Assembly: GCA_003254885.1 (NCBI GenBank)
Contig: QANT01004601.1
Span: forward strand, 1 to 53,824
Reading direction: 5' to 3'
Source: Purshia tridentata
Lineage: Eukaryota; Streptophyta; Magnoliopsida; Rosales; Rosaceae
DNA length: 53,824 nt
Of the stretch, positions 1 to 12,500 are shown piece by piece. Both the position numbers and the translations under genes were made by a program. The stretch's first letter is position 1; the number at the start of each line of letters is the position of its first letter. Below the pieces are notes generated by a model. It made no database searches. It saw only the letters and a list, made by a program, of their open reading frames with translations, and was not told the origin of the DNA.

Positions 1-95
1 TCGGGCCGGGCCGGGCCGGCCCAATGTCCGGGCCTTATCGGTCGGGCGGGCTTCGGGTGGGCTTCGGGCCTTGGGCTTTTTGGTGAGGCCTGATT
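1..95. repeat. GC-rich GGGCC-type repeat, cut by the left edge
   Basis: The first 95 bases are far richer in G and C than what follows and consist of degenerate GGGCC/CGGGC units, with no reading frame of note. The pattern of short name-like repeats resembles the ends of small non-autonomous hAT-like elements in plants and may be related to the elements at 29574 and 47591. Only one side is visible, so the class is inferred. Confidence 0.4.
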
Positions 96-1820
96 GAAAA
101 CAGTTGCAACTAGCTAGCTAATTAGTTCAGAAATCGTTGCCAATTATATGTGTGTGTATATATATATATATATATATTTCATATTCTCATTTATTGCTGA
201 GCGCATAGAATGCCAGGTTCTAAATTTTTTAATTTTGTGTCACACTTTATACAAGGTTTAGAACATTCATTGCTAATTGATTTTACATAATATCAAAGAA
301 AGCAATTCGACGTGCTTTTTAAGTTTATGTCATAATATATTAAGAGTAATATTAATGTTATTGGTATACATTTATTTGACCACATTAGTTTATCACATTA
401 TATAGAAATTGATGTGATATGAGGCCGGCCATGTAATTAATTAATGATATGAGTGATATGTAAATAATTAATAATTAAAATCAATGTCAATCCATCTAAT
501 TAATTGGCATAGCATTAATTGATGAAATAAATATGTACAAATAGCATTTCTCATAAGAGATAGTTCGACAGAAGTGATCGATTTTAACAAAAAAAAAGTT
601 AAAGATAGGAGCACTATATAGAAGTGGTAGAAAAAGATATATTCATTCCTTTGGGAGTTAATAATAGCTCTATAGTCTATAGTCTATATATAGCGATATA
701 TGCATGCGGCATGCCAAATCTAAGCAATACAATTAATGCAACGTGAGAAAAACATAAAAAATAATAAAGTGATGAAATAAAGGGAAGAAAGGGAAGAAGT
801 CCTGAAAATAAGGCAAAGTGCTGGGAAAGTTAGATACAGGAAGAGACAAGGAGTGGGTTTCAAACCCACGCATGCTAAATGCTTTGCGAGAGAGAGAGAG
901 AGAGAGAGCCACTTGCCAATTACCCCGTCCCTATCAGTAGCTAGCTAGAGCCAGCGAGGAACCCTCTCTTAAATTTCTCTCAAAGACATATTAGACATGA
1001 CAACCTGTATATATATATATATATGTTCTTAATTACCGGCCAACAAGCTAAGCTTCAATCCCACATCTCCTTCTCGCTCCAATCAACATAGGGCAGTACT
1101 TCAATAATATTTCGAAAGAAAACAAAAAACAAGTTCCAATATTTCTATATATATATATATATATATCTCTTCTAATTATAAGTTGACATTGGCATGCATG
1201 CATGGTAAGTTGGTAACTCAACTGATGTCGACCTAACTAACTTCAAAATATCTATTCTAGATGAACAGCAATGAATTGAATTGAATTGAAGGGAGCTAAA
1301 TATATATATATGTAGCCGCACATGTCGGTCTTTACCCTCATCATATGACATGCTTTTTCATCATGTTACAGACGGTAATTAATAATAAGCTTAATTTAGA
1401 GACTATTATGTCAAACATATATATCTCGATCATACTAATAATTTGCAGCACCTGGATTTTCTTTTTTCATCTTAAGCTCATTACATTAACATCAATTATG
1501 AGATTTATCAAGATCATTGAAAGTTGGTGATGGTCCCACCAAATAGACGTCTAGGAGACTAGAAGGTCCACCCATATATCGAAGATCATGGACCATAGAC
1601 AGGTAGTGGGTCACTGTCTCTCTCTCTCTCCCCCTCCAAGTGCGAGACAGATCATAGATACTACTGTAGTCTTTGAGTTGTTTTTCATTCATACATACAT
1701 ACATATATATATATATATGTATATATAAAAGTACATTACCATGCAAAAGCTTTCACTATTCAAAATAAAAATGACGCATATGATATCACTTAGTTTTAGT
1801 ACGTGTAACCTCTAGCTTCG
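96..1820. other. Intergenic, microsatellite-rich region upstream of the BAHD gene
   Basis: No gene is supported here. The stretch holds several AT dinucleotide runs (about 155-176, 1010-1024, 1147-1166, 1704-1722), a GA run (about 888-908), three GAATT units (about 1271-1290) and CT-rich tracts near 1617-1632. The short open frames at 1345-1530 and 1492-1746 have no family resemblance and overlap simple repeats. Confidence 0.6.
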
Positions 1821-1825
1821 ATCTC

Positions 1826-1833
1826 TATATATT
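1826..1833 (+). promoter_or_regulatory. Putative TATA box of the BAHD gene
   Basis: A TATATATT stretch lies about 90 bp before the start codon at 1924. It is followed by a short leader with a TAC trinucleotide run (about 1893-1915). An ACGTGT core, as in ABA-responsive elements, sits about 25 bp upstream near 1801. Position and motif only. Confidence 0.45.
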
Positions 1834-1923
1834 TACAAACTCCTGGCCTCCTCTTTCTCTCACACACACATTACTGAAAACGTACTATTTAGTACTACTA
1901 CTACTACTACTACTAGTGATCAT

Positions 1924-3780
1924 ATGGCTTCTATTGATCAACATGACCATGATTGCTTACCAGTAGTTTCAATCACAAAAACTGTGTCTGTAATCCCCAA
2001 AGTACTTGTTCACCCTCCAAAATTTCTCACCCTCTCAAACTTGGACAGGCAGTGTCCAGTCCACATGTACTTGGTTTTCTTTTACAAAAAAGATCATCAA
2101 CATCTCTTGCTTGATTCGGTTTTTAGAAGCTTAAAGTGTGGCTTGGAGGAGACGTTATCGGTGTGGTACCCTGCAGCGGGTAGGCTGAGTTTGAACCCTA
2201 ATGATGGGAATAATAAGCTCAACTTGTGGTGCAACAACAAAGGTGCTATTCTGGTTAAGGCAGACACCCAGGTCAAGATCTCAGACCTCGGAGACCTCTC
2301 TCAGTACAATCACTTCTTTGAGAAATTGGTTTACAAGCCTGTGTTTGATGGAGATTTTTCTCAGATGCCTTTGGTTGTTGCTCAGGTGAGATTGATCGAT
2401 CAATATTCTTTGAATTGCTTAAATATTACAAAAGAAGATCATAAAATCCCAATTCCTAAATCGTCTTCGTTCATTATTTTTGAGATAAATTAATTATTCT
2501 TTATATATTCTTCATTAGGGTTTGGTCTTATATATGTAGTTTTTCATTATTTTAATTTTTTGTTTTTTAAAAAGAAGTGATGGATTTTATGTATAATATG
2601 GCCGGGTTTTGCAATTAATTACGTTGGTTAAATCTGATTTGTAATGGGTTCGGTTTGATGGAATTATTATGTAGGTGACCAAGTTTGGTTGTGGAGGGTA
2701 CTCAATAGGCCTTGGAGTGAGCCACTCGGTGTTTGATGGACCGGGTGCATACGACTTTATGTGTGCATGGGCTTCCAATTCTGCTATTAATATCAAAGAA
2801 AATTGCAAAGCAGTTCCGGAGCTGCCTAGATTACCAGTACACGACAGAGGGGCACTATTGAATATAGGAAAAGTGCAAAATGGGGTTCTGAAATTTATGT
2901 TGCAAAATTCGAACGACGACCCTGCAGTACAAGTGAAAAGGGCCGCAGCTGTAGATCATTTATATCAATTGATAATGCAAGCAGCAGCATCTATTGGGTC
3001 ATGTCTGATTAATCAAATTGATGATCATAATAATTATGTTCATAAGACCTTTCATTTGAGTGGTGCATTGATTGAGAATTTGAAGAGGGATGTTTTTGGT
3101 GGTGGTGATGATCACAAGGGCATATTTTCATGTTCATCCTTTGAAGTTGTCGCAGCTCACCTCTGGAAGGTAATTAAACTCAGTCTGTTTTTTGTTTTCA
3201 TCCATATATAATACTGTTTTGAATAGAATAACAAATGCCTTGTTGATATATATGGTGAATTCAGGCAAGGAGCAAAGCTTTAGGAGTGAGTAAGGAGGCA
3301 ATGGTGTGCTTGCAATTTGCTGTTGATTCAAGGAACAAGGTGGTGCCTCCACTTCCTCAAGGTTTCAGTGGCAATGCTTATGTCCTTGCCTCTGTTGCAT
3401 TGACAGCAGCACAAGTGGAGCAAGCAACCCACAAAGCCATTGTTGAGAAGATAAGGGAAGCCAAGAGCTCTGTGACAAACCACTATGTGAAGGCATATAT
3501 GGAGGGAGTTGCAGGACCAGTACCCCAGACATCTCTGCCTCCACTGAAGGAGCTAACCCTAGTTTCTGATTGGACCAGGATGCCATTCCACAAGGTTAGG
3601 TTCTTAGGAGAAGCAGCAGCAGCAGCAGCCTATGTATCTCCATTGGTGTCTCCAATTCCACAGGTTGCATATTTTATGCAGAATCCTAATGATAATAGGG
3701 GCATTGACATGAGAATTGGATTGCTTCCACAACACCTCAATGCCTTCACTCAATATTTCCTCACCAATAACACGCAATGA
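1924..3780 (+). CDS. BAHD (HXXXD-type) acyltransferase, three exons
   Basis: Acyl-CoA-dependent transferases of this family acylate alcohols or amines of plant secondary metabolites in the cytosol; the substrate here cannot be told. Exons read as 1924-2385, 2675-3169 and 3265-3780, both introns phase 0 with GT..AG ends, giving 490 residues, slightly long for the family. The second exon begins inside the conserved core and carries the HXXXD motif as HSVFD, His171 to Asp175, so the catalytic His is present. The usual SxWxRLPFY stretch appears as SDWTRMPFH, but the DFGWG motif that normally follows is RFLGE (431-435) and runs directly into six alanines encoded by a GCA repeat (about 3613-3630). 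The C-terminus (GIDMRIGLLPQHLNAF) is family-typical. Residues after the alanine run look normal, so the gene is not simply decaying. Membership is secure; activity is uncertain. Confidence 0.9.
3613..3630 (+). repeat. GCA trinucleotide repeat inside the BAHD coding region
   Basis: Five GCA codons and one GCC encode Ala436-441 in exon 3. The run starts exactly where the DFGWG structural motif of BAHD enzymes should be. Triplet slippage keeps the frame, so length variants would be tolerated at the reading-frame level. Confidence 0.85.
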
Positions 3781-4831
3781 AATAAGGCTATCACTGAGGG
3801 AAAATGACAAAAAATTAGAATTAGGATAAGTCATGAGTTCAATTTCATCAAGAAAAACTTGTACTGTTTGCTTTTCTTTTACATTTAGTTTTTTTTTTTT
3901 CTTTGTTTGTGGTGGGCTGGAGTGGGGTGGTGGTGTGAACTTTTGCCTTTAATTAGGTGGTCTGTGAAAATATTATTAGATGATTATAGGGTATGTGTTA
4001 TGATAATTAATGATTTGCCATATGCGTTGTTCAAAAGGCCAAATATTGATTCCCTGGTATATGAAATGGTCGTTTGGTAAGGCACAAATCAAAGCTCACC
4101 AGAATTAGAAAATTATAGTGAGACGCACCTTGGTCAGACGATGCTTCAATTAATAGATTGTGGGGTCCTATCATTTTCTCAATCCGAAATTTTGATCTTC
4201 AATTCTTCACTCGTGTTAAGTCAAATCACAACAAAATTTAAAAGTAAATTCAAGGATGAATCAATCATTGATGCATTAATTTAAAGCAGTTTTATTGTAA
4301 ACCATCAGCTTTTACTTCTCGTTATTATATCCTCCTCTTAATTTCTAGCTACTTTTCTAATTTGTTTCAGGCTTTTGCTTTCTCCCTCTATTTCTTTTAT
4401 CACTAATTTTTAATAAAGAAGCAAGCTCATATCATACTTCTGAGAATACTGCTTAGTTAAGAATAATTTAATCTTTAACGAAGCGAAAGCATGTGTAATC
4501 AAAGAGACATTATTAACCACTCCATGATATATTGTCGGGGCCATGGTCGACAGTGCCTTTTCATCATATACTTATTTTGTTCAATTAACAATTAAGACTG
4601 ACTACTCAGCAACTAACTAAAGAAAATGGAGACTAATTGTTGCTAGCTAGTAAAATACAAAACTTCAGATCAATGTAGATACATAGACAAATGCTATGAA
4701 ACTAGACAAGTCAAATCTCATCATCAAGGACACTACTACTGGATCACTCCATTTTCCTTGTTCTTGTTGTACATCCATTGCATATCTCCTGTGGAACATG
4801 CATTGAAGCCTCGCCATCCATTGCTTTCGCC
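3781..4831. other. Intergenic region between two convergent genes
   Basis: This holds the 3' flank of the BAHD gene and the presumed 3' flank of the minus-strand response regulator. It is AT-rich. The minus strand around 4668-4843 stays open in one frame for over 50 codons, which may be part of the 3' untranslated region of the regulator or an alternative end. No other gene is supported. Confidence 0.5.
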
Positions 4832-7800
4832 TTATCTCCTTTCCTGCATCACCAAGTTCATGCTATTGAATTTCAATTTTCAAGCCAGTAAAAGAAAATA
4901 TATCATAATTTAGTTAACAAAAACTAAAATCATTTAGGGAATATGAAAACTGAGTTTCACACTTGCACCAATCTGAAATCAAATCAAGATGATTTAACGC
5001 TTGACTTTTCATATACAGGGGCCAACAAGGACTGTTATGACTTCTCAGAATACAGTGAATTCTAATAAGATCAGAGGCTAGGATGTTTAATAGCTACAGA
5101 ACTATTTCAAGTAGACTGACAGAAATGCTTCCAAATAGTCATGGCCCATGCATATATGTGGGGACCTGGCTTGACACATTCATGCCTTCATCAACTTAGC
5201 TGACCGTACTAATCCATGTGTCAGGCTCTATTATTGGCTGCCTTGGAAAGAATTCCAGCATAGCCAGACTATTTTTTCTGAAACAAATACCCTGGAAGAC
5301 AACTCCAAAAGAGGGACAAAAACATGAAGTTCAAAATGTATATATTTTGACACATTGGTTCTTCAATTTAGTTCCAATTCTTCTGAGCATATTGAGTAAG
5401 CTGCCTAATCCTTTTCTTCTCAGATTGTTTTCCATCTAAGACCATATACTTTAACATAAATAATGATGGATGATAGATTACAAAACAGAAAATCTATTGA
5501 TGATGCATTGTCTCAGTTGTGGCCATTGGATCACTCAATAATTTTGCAGCCATGCCGCATCAACATTCAAGATCCTACAAAACCATGTGTATGTGTGTGT
5601 GCGCGCGTGAGTGTATGAGAGAGAGAGTCAGAAGCAATGTGCCTAAACAAGCCTCAACAGATCCTCAGAAGTGTTACTCACACTCGCACAAATTACACAA
5701 TTGGTTTCAAAACATTGTTGAGGGAATGTTAGTGAACCTGACATTAACTAAGAGAGGTAAAGTAAGTTTCTAACCTGTTTCATCATTGCACTCACTAAAT
5801 CATCCAATGACCCGAAATTATTAGTGATGTAACTGCCCTGTGGCTGCTGCTGGTCCCCAAGGTAGCCCTGCTTCAACTGCTTCAACTTCAATGATGACTC
5901 AATGACCAATTTCTCAACCTCATCATATTTAACAAGCAAAGGATCAAGAATAATTGATTCTCCAATCGAATTGAAGTCCATGTTTCTTTGGAGGGTTGCG
6001 TTTTTTGAATGCAAATTCTGGTCAAAAGGAGCCACAGTATCATTAACAGGCATCAAAGAGTTCATTGAGCTACACATAACATCTGAGTGGTCATCCCACC
6101 CACTAAATGGTTCATTATTAATTGTTTGCCCAGCATTACTGCTGAATTCAGGTGCTTGTGTCTGTATTTCTGATCTTGAGTCCTGCGATTGACTGGAGAT
6201 TGAAGTTATAGAAGGAACATCAAACTGAGAGCTCCCAATTTGGGAGGACATTAAAGGCATATTGTCCCTCATGTTAGTTAAAGGCATTGTAGATTGTTTA
6301 AAAGAGTCACTTAATGGGAAAGAATTTGACCGGAACCCAGATGACTGAGCAGCGCTTGACCAGTTGCCACTCAACCTACCATGATCCAGAAAAGGGGACG
6401 AAAACTCTGATTTTAAGGAGGCCATTGGAACAGAAGACTGAATTACATATTTTCGGCCACCATTGGAGTCTTGAGGGCGTCTTAAAAATGGGTTGTCCAT
6501 TAGCCCAAGAGCATCATTTGAGCTATTGATGGTTACTTTCGCATCTGGGAGACCACTGGAAATGGGAAAAACTGGTGTACCATTATGTTGTTGATTGAGT
6601 TCCAATGTTCCTTGAAGCATATTTCCATTACGGTTTGCAGAAAATATGGCTGGCTGATCATTAATGGAATTGCTTGAATTTTGTGCATGACCCAATTGAA
6701 CCATTCCTGAAGAAGGAAGGCAATGCAGACCCAGGCCAGCAGGAGTGTTCAATCTACCAATCATCCCACTAGGTGGGAAGGATCGGAAAGCAGGGTTGTG
6801 AAACTGCCCGGGTCCAGTCAATGCATGGAAGTTTCCAACTCCATTAAGAGAACCCATTCGCAAATATGAAGAATCTGAACTGCCTAAAGCTGCCACCATA
6901 TTAGCTTGTTGGTTTGCCACACAGCTGATTCTTTTAAGGTAAAGCCTATATTTCTGCAACAACAACAAAAATTTAGAACCTTCCTGGAACAGCAGATGAA
7001 GATTGTGATGAACTAAGGAAATATCAGAATTTATACCTGGAGATGGCTTGCCACGTTTTCTCTTGTAAGCTTTTCAACATTCATCAAATCTAGAATCTTT
7101 TTGGGTACAGCCTCTGCATATCCAAACAAGTTTTAGAGAAGGAATTAGTATAAAAAAGCTTCATTCATAAAAGAAGCTTTACAAAAAAAATAACAAAGTA
7201 TGACAGATTCAAGATTCATGAATTGACTTCACTACAAGAAGTTCCAAATCCAAGCTTAAAGATGAATTTAGAAGGGATATCCAAAAGATTGAAGAATTTC
7301 ACATATTGAAGATTATAATAAATACAAAGTATTCCTCAAATAACTTTGGCAATGGATGATGAACATACTATCAATGCCCAACTGATTAACAGCAGCGACA
7401 AACTTGCGATGCAGTTCTATAGACCAAACAACCCGAGGCTTTTTCTGGGCTGAAGGATCCTCGTTATCATATCCATCCTCAACATGATCCTCATCCTCAT
7501 CCTCATTCTCATTCTGATCCTTCCGTTTTCTATTGACCTTTGCATTGTGATCTGAATTTTCCATGCCAACTGACCATTGTCCTCCTTCACCACTTCCACC
7601 ATGGGACTTGTCCTGATTGCCACAATTTGTCTGGTCCTTTGGATCAACCTTCTTTCTTCTGACCACATGTTGCCAGATGTTCTTCAGCTCCTCAATTCGT
7701 ACGGGTTTCAGCAGATAATCACAAGCTCCATGGGTGATTCCCTTCATGACAAGCTTGGTATCGCCATTTCCCGACAGCACTAAGAACAAGTTTACATTTT

Positions 7801-9072
7801 CTAGTTAATACTGAATCCTGAACAAAAAAACAAGAGCTGAAGAGTGCTCTTACAAGTCTACCAATAGCTTCAATCCCAAAACAACAAAGAAAAATAAAAA
7901 TTCTACCAGTAGCTTAATGATGCAAGAGATTTCAAGCTTTCAGAATTGAAATAAACAGCAAAAAGAATAAAATTTTCCAAATAATTTCCTGGTTTCTTTT
8001 ACTTGGAAATTAGACCAACTTACTGTAAATCTATTTTATGTCAATGTTAAAAGTATCAGATGTGTATAGGTTTCTAGATGCAACAATTTGCATACGTCAC
8101 AGATTTCTAGTTAAAGTTGGAAACTTTGTTATTTAACCTATATCATAGTTGTATTCAACTTTTAAAATATTCAATTGACAACTTAAGTTGTGAGAAAAGA
8201 GGCACAATGCTAATGACAACATGAGGAAGGTTATGCACAATGCTGGTGGCTTTACTTATAACAGGGAGATCCATCTCAAGCCCCACAAGCTCAAGCAACT
8301 TGAATCCATCCATGTCTGGCATATGGACGTCACTGATAACCAGGTCAAACTTGTTCTTGTTTTCTCTTAACATCTTCAATGCCGTTGTTGCCTGACTGGT
8401 AGTCGTAACTGCAAATCCATTAGTGATACTGTAAACACACCAATTTCAGGAAAAAAAAAATCAAAAGTTCAGATGCAAAAAAGAACAACCAGAATAGACC
8501 AATCAACCATAATACAATCAAGAGACTCGAAAGTATGATAGTACCCAATAAACAATGAAACAGAGAGTTCAGTTTAAACATAATTGAGAACTCATTTTCT
8601 GTATACCATATCTCCTCTAATCAACCATAATATCTAAAAAAATCATCTTTTTTCCAACTTTAAGGAAAACAACATAACTTTCTATAAGTTTTAGACGCAA
8701 AAATCAATAGTTTAAATACAAATGAATATAGTCACGAAGAAAATATAAAACTGACTGACCAAATCTTTAAAAGAAACAGATATCTAAGAACCCATCTCCA
8801 TAAATCACAAAGATATTACATATTTACATAACCAAAAAAAACCAGAAATCTAAACAAAGACACTATTTTAAGTTTTTAACCCCCCAAACGCAAAACCAAA
8901 AGCTTGATAACAAAGCAAAGATCAAGAAACCCATAAACAAACCATGATACTGGCAGCGCCGGAGCAGAGTTTCTAAGAGGAAGAGGCAAGTAGCATCATC
9001 ATCCACGGCCAGTACACGCATTCCAATAGGAAACTGATCTTTTGGGTCATCAACTCCCCGCTCAATAGTCAT
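4832..9072 (-). CDS. Type-B two-component response regulator, ARR10/ARR12-like
   Basis: A nuclear transcription factor of cytokinin signalling, activated by phosphotransfer from histidine phosphotransfer proteins. Exons (minus strand): 9072-8943, 8408-8256, 7779-7369, 7113-7037, 6953-5775, and probably 4843-4832. The receiver domain (about 18-135) keeps the acidic pocket Asp24-26, phospho-acceptor Asp70 in [10 protein letters not shown], and Lys119 in LLKP. An acidic linker with an NRKRK basic cluster follows, then the GARP/Myb-like DNA-binding domain (about 208-266) ending [20 protein letters not shown]. The long Asn/Ser/Gln-rich C-terminal half is typical of the activation domain and ends in [12 protein letters not shown], as in ARR12. 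The 77-bp fourth exon matches the paralogue exactly. The last exon is the weak point: splicing to 4843 adds only ERR before TAA, giving 653 residues; reading into the intron instead stops at 5748. The start at 9072 matches the ARR12-like N-terminus. Confidence 0.9.
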
Positions 9073-9249
9073 TTTTTCAGGCAGAGAACTTGACAAACTT
9101 GGACAACAGGAATGGAAGACAGGAAGAGAGAATAGTATCACAGACAAGCTTGAATTTTGAACAAAACCCAGAATCTAAAAAAAAAAAAAAAAGACACAGA
9201 GAAGTAGAATTGCAAAGACTAAAGGGTAGACTGTGTTTGGTAGAGGAAG

Positions 9250-9450
9250 TGATTAGTGGTAAACATGGAATATTAATAACGAATCTCTCTCTCTGTCTCT
9301 GTTTCTGAGGAAAAGAGAGAAAGAAATGGAATCTGAACTATTATGTATGTATGGACTCTGAAAGCTGGAGGAAGAATGAGACTCTGTAGACTTCCCTGAA
9401 ATGGACCCTGTTTTCTCTGGTTTCTGTTTTGTTAGAATCTAAAATATGAT
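9250..9450 (-). promoter_or_regulatory. Promoter/leader block shared with the tandem regulator copy
   Basis: This stretch upstream of the full-length regulator aligns by eye with 15748-15945 upstream of the truncated copy. Both carry a CT-rich tract (about 9283-9303 here) followed by near-identical text such as GAATCTGAACTAT and CTGAAATGGACCCTGTTTT. It therefore belongs to the duplicated unit and probably contains the 5' leader and proximal promoter of both genes. Confidence 0.6.
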
Positions 9451-9515
9451 ATCGAATTTTAATTTTAATTTCGACTTTGATTTTCGCATTTTGCTGGGTT
9501 CAAGTTCAACTGTCA

Positions 9516-9539
9516 GCACGCGCGTGCTTTTCCACGCGT
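9516..9539. promoter_or_regulatory. Cluster of CGCG boxes upstream of the regulator
   Basis: A 12-bp palindrome GCACGCGCGTGC (9516-9527) is followed by ACGCGT (9534-9539) in an otherwise AT-rich flank, about 445 bp upstream of the start codon. CGCG cores are the known binding sites of calmodulin-binding CAMTA transcription factors. Binding is inferred from motif alone. The cluster lies beyond the part shared with the tandem copy. Confidence 0.35.
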
Positions 9540-9540
9540 C

Positions 9541-12500
9541 AGAAGTTTAATGTTTATTGTGTCTTGATTGATCGAGGAACATAATTTTAATGTTTAAAAA
9601 TTCAAAAGCAAATTGCTCCTCACATGGAAAAAAAAGTTAAAAGCTAAAAAATTCCAGAACTTTTTACCAAGTTGGGTTGGCTTAAATTCTTTAATTTCTT
9701 TTATCTGCAAGACTGCAATCGAAATATTTACGGGAGATAAATGATTCTTTCAAATATTTCCTTTTTTAAATTCCGTTTGACAAAAATTTCCAAGTTGGTT
9801 CCTTTAATATTTTTACATTAGTTTCATTATTATAAATATTATTAAAAGAACCCATTACTTTGACTTTTCTTAAAAAAAAATTTTTAATATTTTAGTTCAT
9901 ATTTACCATGAGAAAATAAAAAAAAGATAGAAGAAGAGTAATGTTTAGCTATGTAACCAAAGAGTATAAAGATAAGAAAACACAGTTGGAGTATATTTTA
10001 TTTTTTTAATCCATAATTAGCAAAATGAAACTTAAAGTCTCTCTTATATCATATCTCAATCAAGGAAATTAATGCAAAGATCTCCAACTTTACAACTTTC
10101 CATCTCAAGAAATACAAAACTTCCATTTTTTACGGGTCAAATATTCTAGACCTTTGCCATATCAAGAAAGAATATTTTATGAAGGCTAGTGGTTGAGAAG
10201 AATATTCCTTCCCTTTCATAACCTTTTTTCATTATTTTTTTTTTCTTTTTATTTTTTGATTGCAAGTCCAAAACGCATCCACAATTCCACATGCATATTA
10301 TATCCGCAGGTATTTTTATGTTCCATTGGGTGTATGAATTAGTCTAATGGGCCTTAAGAACAAGGACACACAATAGCTCACTGAAAAATATTAGAAAATA
10401 AAGAAATAATGTCGTAGCTTCATAAAAATTCCATGAGTCAATAATTTGGACCCTAAAATTTGAATTAGAAACCAATGCAGTAATGCCGTGGCCTCTTTTT
10501 GGAATTTTTTTTTTTTAAGAATAATTTTGGATTCGTTAAATTTAATCAAATTAGTTGATGTATATACATAACCTTACCAAATATGGAAATATATGACATA
10601 CCCCTCAATTTTTGGATGTTTAGCCAAAGATTCAGATGTTTTAATTCATTATAATTAATTGCCGACTTTGTAGCCTTCAGTTTCTTACATAGCAAGATTA
10701 GCTAGTTTGCTAAACTAATGGGCAACTCCTTTGCTGTTTTTGAAATTTTGCCTTAAATTATTTAATTTGAATGGAGCTTTTATTTTATTTAAGATTTTAT
10801 CCCTTAATTCTGGTTTTTCTAGAATTCCTCAAATGGGTTTCCAAAGAATTTCTACTTTTGTTATGATTATCTAATTTAGAAGACAATGGATTTGAACTTG
10901 AATCACATATTTTAGAACATAGAAGACGCGTTAGAACATCAACTTTAATAGGAACATAGGAAATCCAACATTTGCTTGTGAGTTTAATATGGTAAGGAGA
11001 GTTGGTGCCGAGATCACAATTGAAACTACTTTTATATATAGAAAATATCATTATATTAAGTTACATAATAGTATTAAAGTCACCAAAATTATTCACATTT
11101 TAGTTCACTCTATAACTTGTCTTATAATTATAGTGACAAATCACTTATTCTTAGAATTTTATTTACCTCTTTATTGTTTATAAATAAAAATATATGAAAC
11201 AATAAGTAGTCTAGCACATCACCTTCAAAGATAGAGACAAATTCAAGAACATGTGAAAGGTGGGGGGAGTTGGAGAAAGAGACAATAGTGATGATTATCA
11301 GTGAAAGGCAATCCCAATATATGCAAGAAAAGCTAGCAAATCAGATTAGAGTTGAATGGAATACCCACTACCTTATTAGTTGTGTGTGTCATTTTAGTGG
11401 AGATAAACGTAGCATATGAGTGTGGAAATTGATATCCTAAAAAGATGTGATTCATATGTCCTTTTTATGTTAAGGGGTTTCTATCACTTAAGCCCTTCAA
11501 AACAAAAGTAAAACAAACTTTAATCCAACTTTATTAATGCAAAAACTTATAATTAAATCTTTGTGCCATCATCCCTCTTTTTTTAGTAGTAACTAGCACG
11601 ATCTAAAAAATGTATATTAGCAAAAAGCTACAAAAATAAATTTAATTACCTTAGATATATTATAATATGTGAGATTTTTAAAATTTAAGTCTCATAAGTT
11701 TTAGAAAGTTAATCCCTTAAATTTTAGAATTTAAATGCCATGAATTATCCATTTAAAATATATTTATAATAAAATGGAAAATTTTGAAATACAAAAATCC
11801 TAGATGACATAGCAAGACTTGAAAAAAAATCTATTAAGATCATTATCGGTTTTAGTGTAAAAAGGGTTCATAAAATGGATTGGACTAAATCTCGTTGAGA
11901 TATAAAAAGTTAAAGATAATAGTAGATGTGAATGATACTCTTGCATTAGATTCTATATAATGGCATGATAATTTTTCGATCCCACAATCAAATCATAATT
12001 GACAAATACGGTGATTCTTAATTACTTAGAGTAAATTCAAACTTATCATCAAGGAGCATGAATGAGAATGGGAATGATTCTTAAATAATAATGGTTCAAT
12101 GGGAGAATTAGTTTAACTATAAATTTGTGATTGGTCATCGGGGGTAAGCAGCCAGCGTATGGTTCTTGTACTTATTGGAAGGGATTGCATCTAATTGCTT
12201 AAAGTTGGTTCTAAAAAAGTTGTGAAGTGGCATCAAGATCTATAGATTAATTTAAGTTTGTCAAGTCTTAAGATTAATGACAATTAAGTTACTTCATACC
12301 GCATCTTGGAGGATCATGCAACCATTATCTAGATCAAAACAAGACACCAATATGAAATTATTTATGATTATCAAAAGCACCATCATTTGACTAACACAAC
12401 AATAATCAAATGGGGCATGATAACAAAGCCTATGGCTGGCTAGCTAGCCTCTCTCTCTCTCTCAATATAATATAATTTGTGTGTTATTATGATATGCATA

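Noticed and set aside
850..885. tRNA gene suggested by GGGTTTCAAACCC
   Set aside because: This is a simple palindrome; no acceptor, D or anticodon arm fits around it.
1280..1300. Resemblance to the miR159/miR319 mature sequence (TTGAAGGGAGCT core)
   Set aside because: The match comes from a GAATT pentamer run, the last bases differ, and I found no complementary arm within about 250 bp on either side.
5519..5773. Plus-strand frame of 84 codons opposite the regulator
   Set aside because: It lies in the last intron of the minus-strand regulator, contains a GT/GA microsatellite and has no family resemblance.
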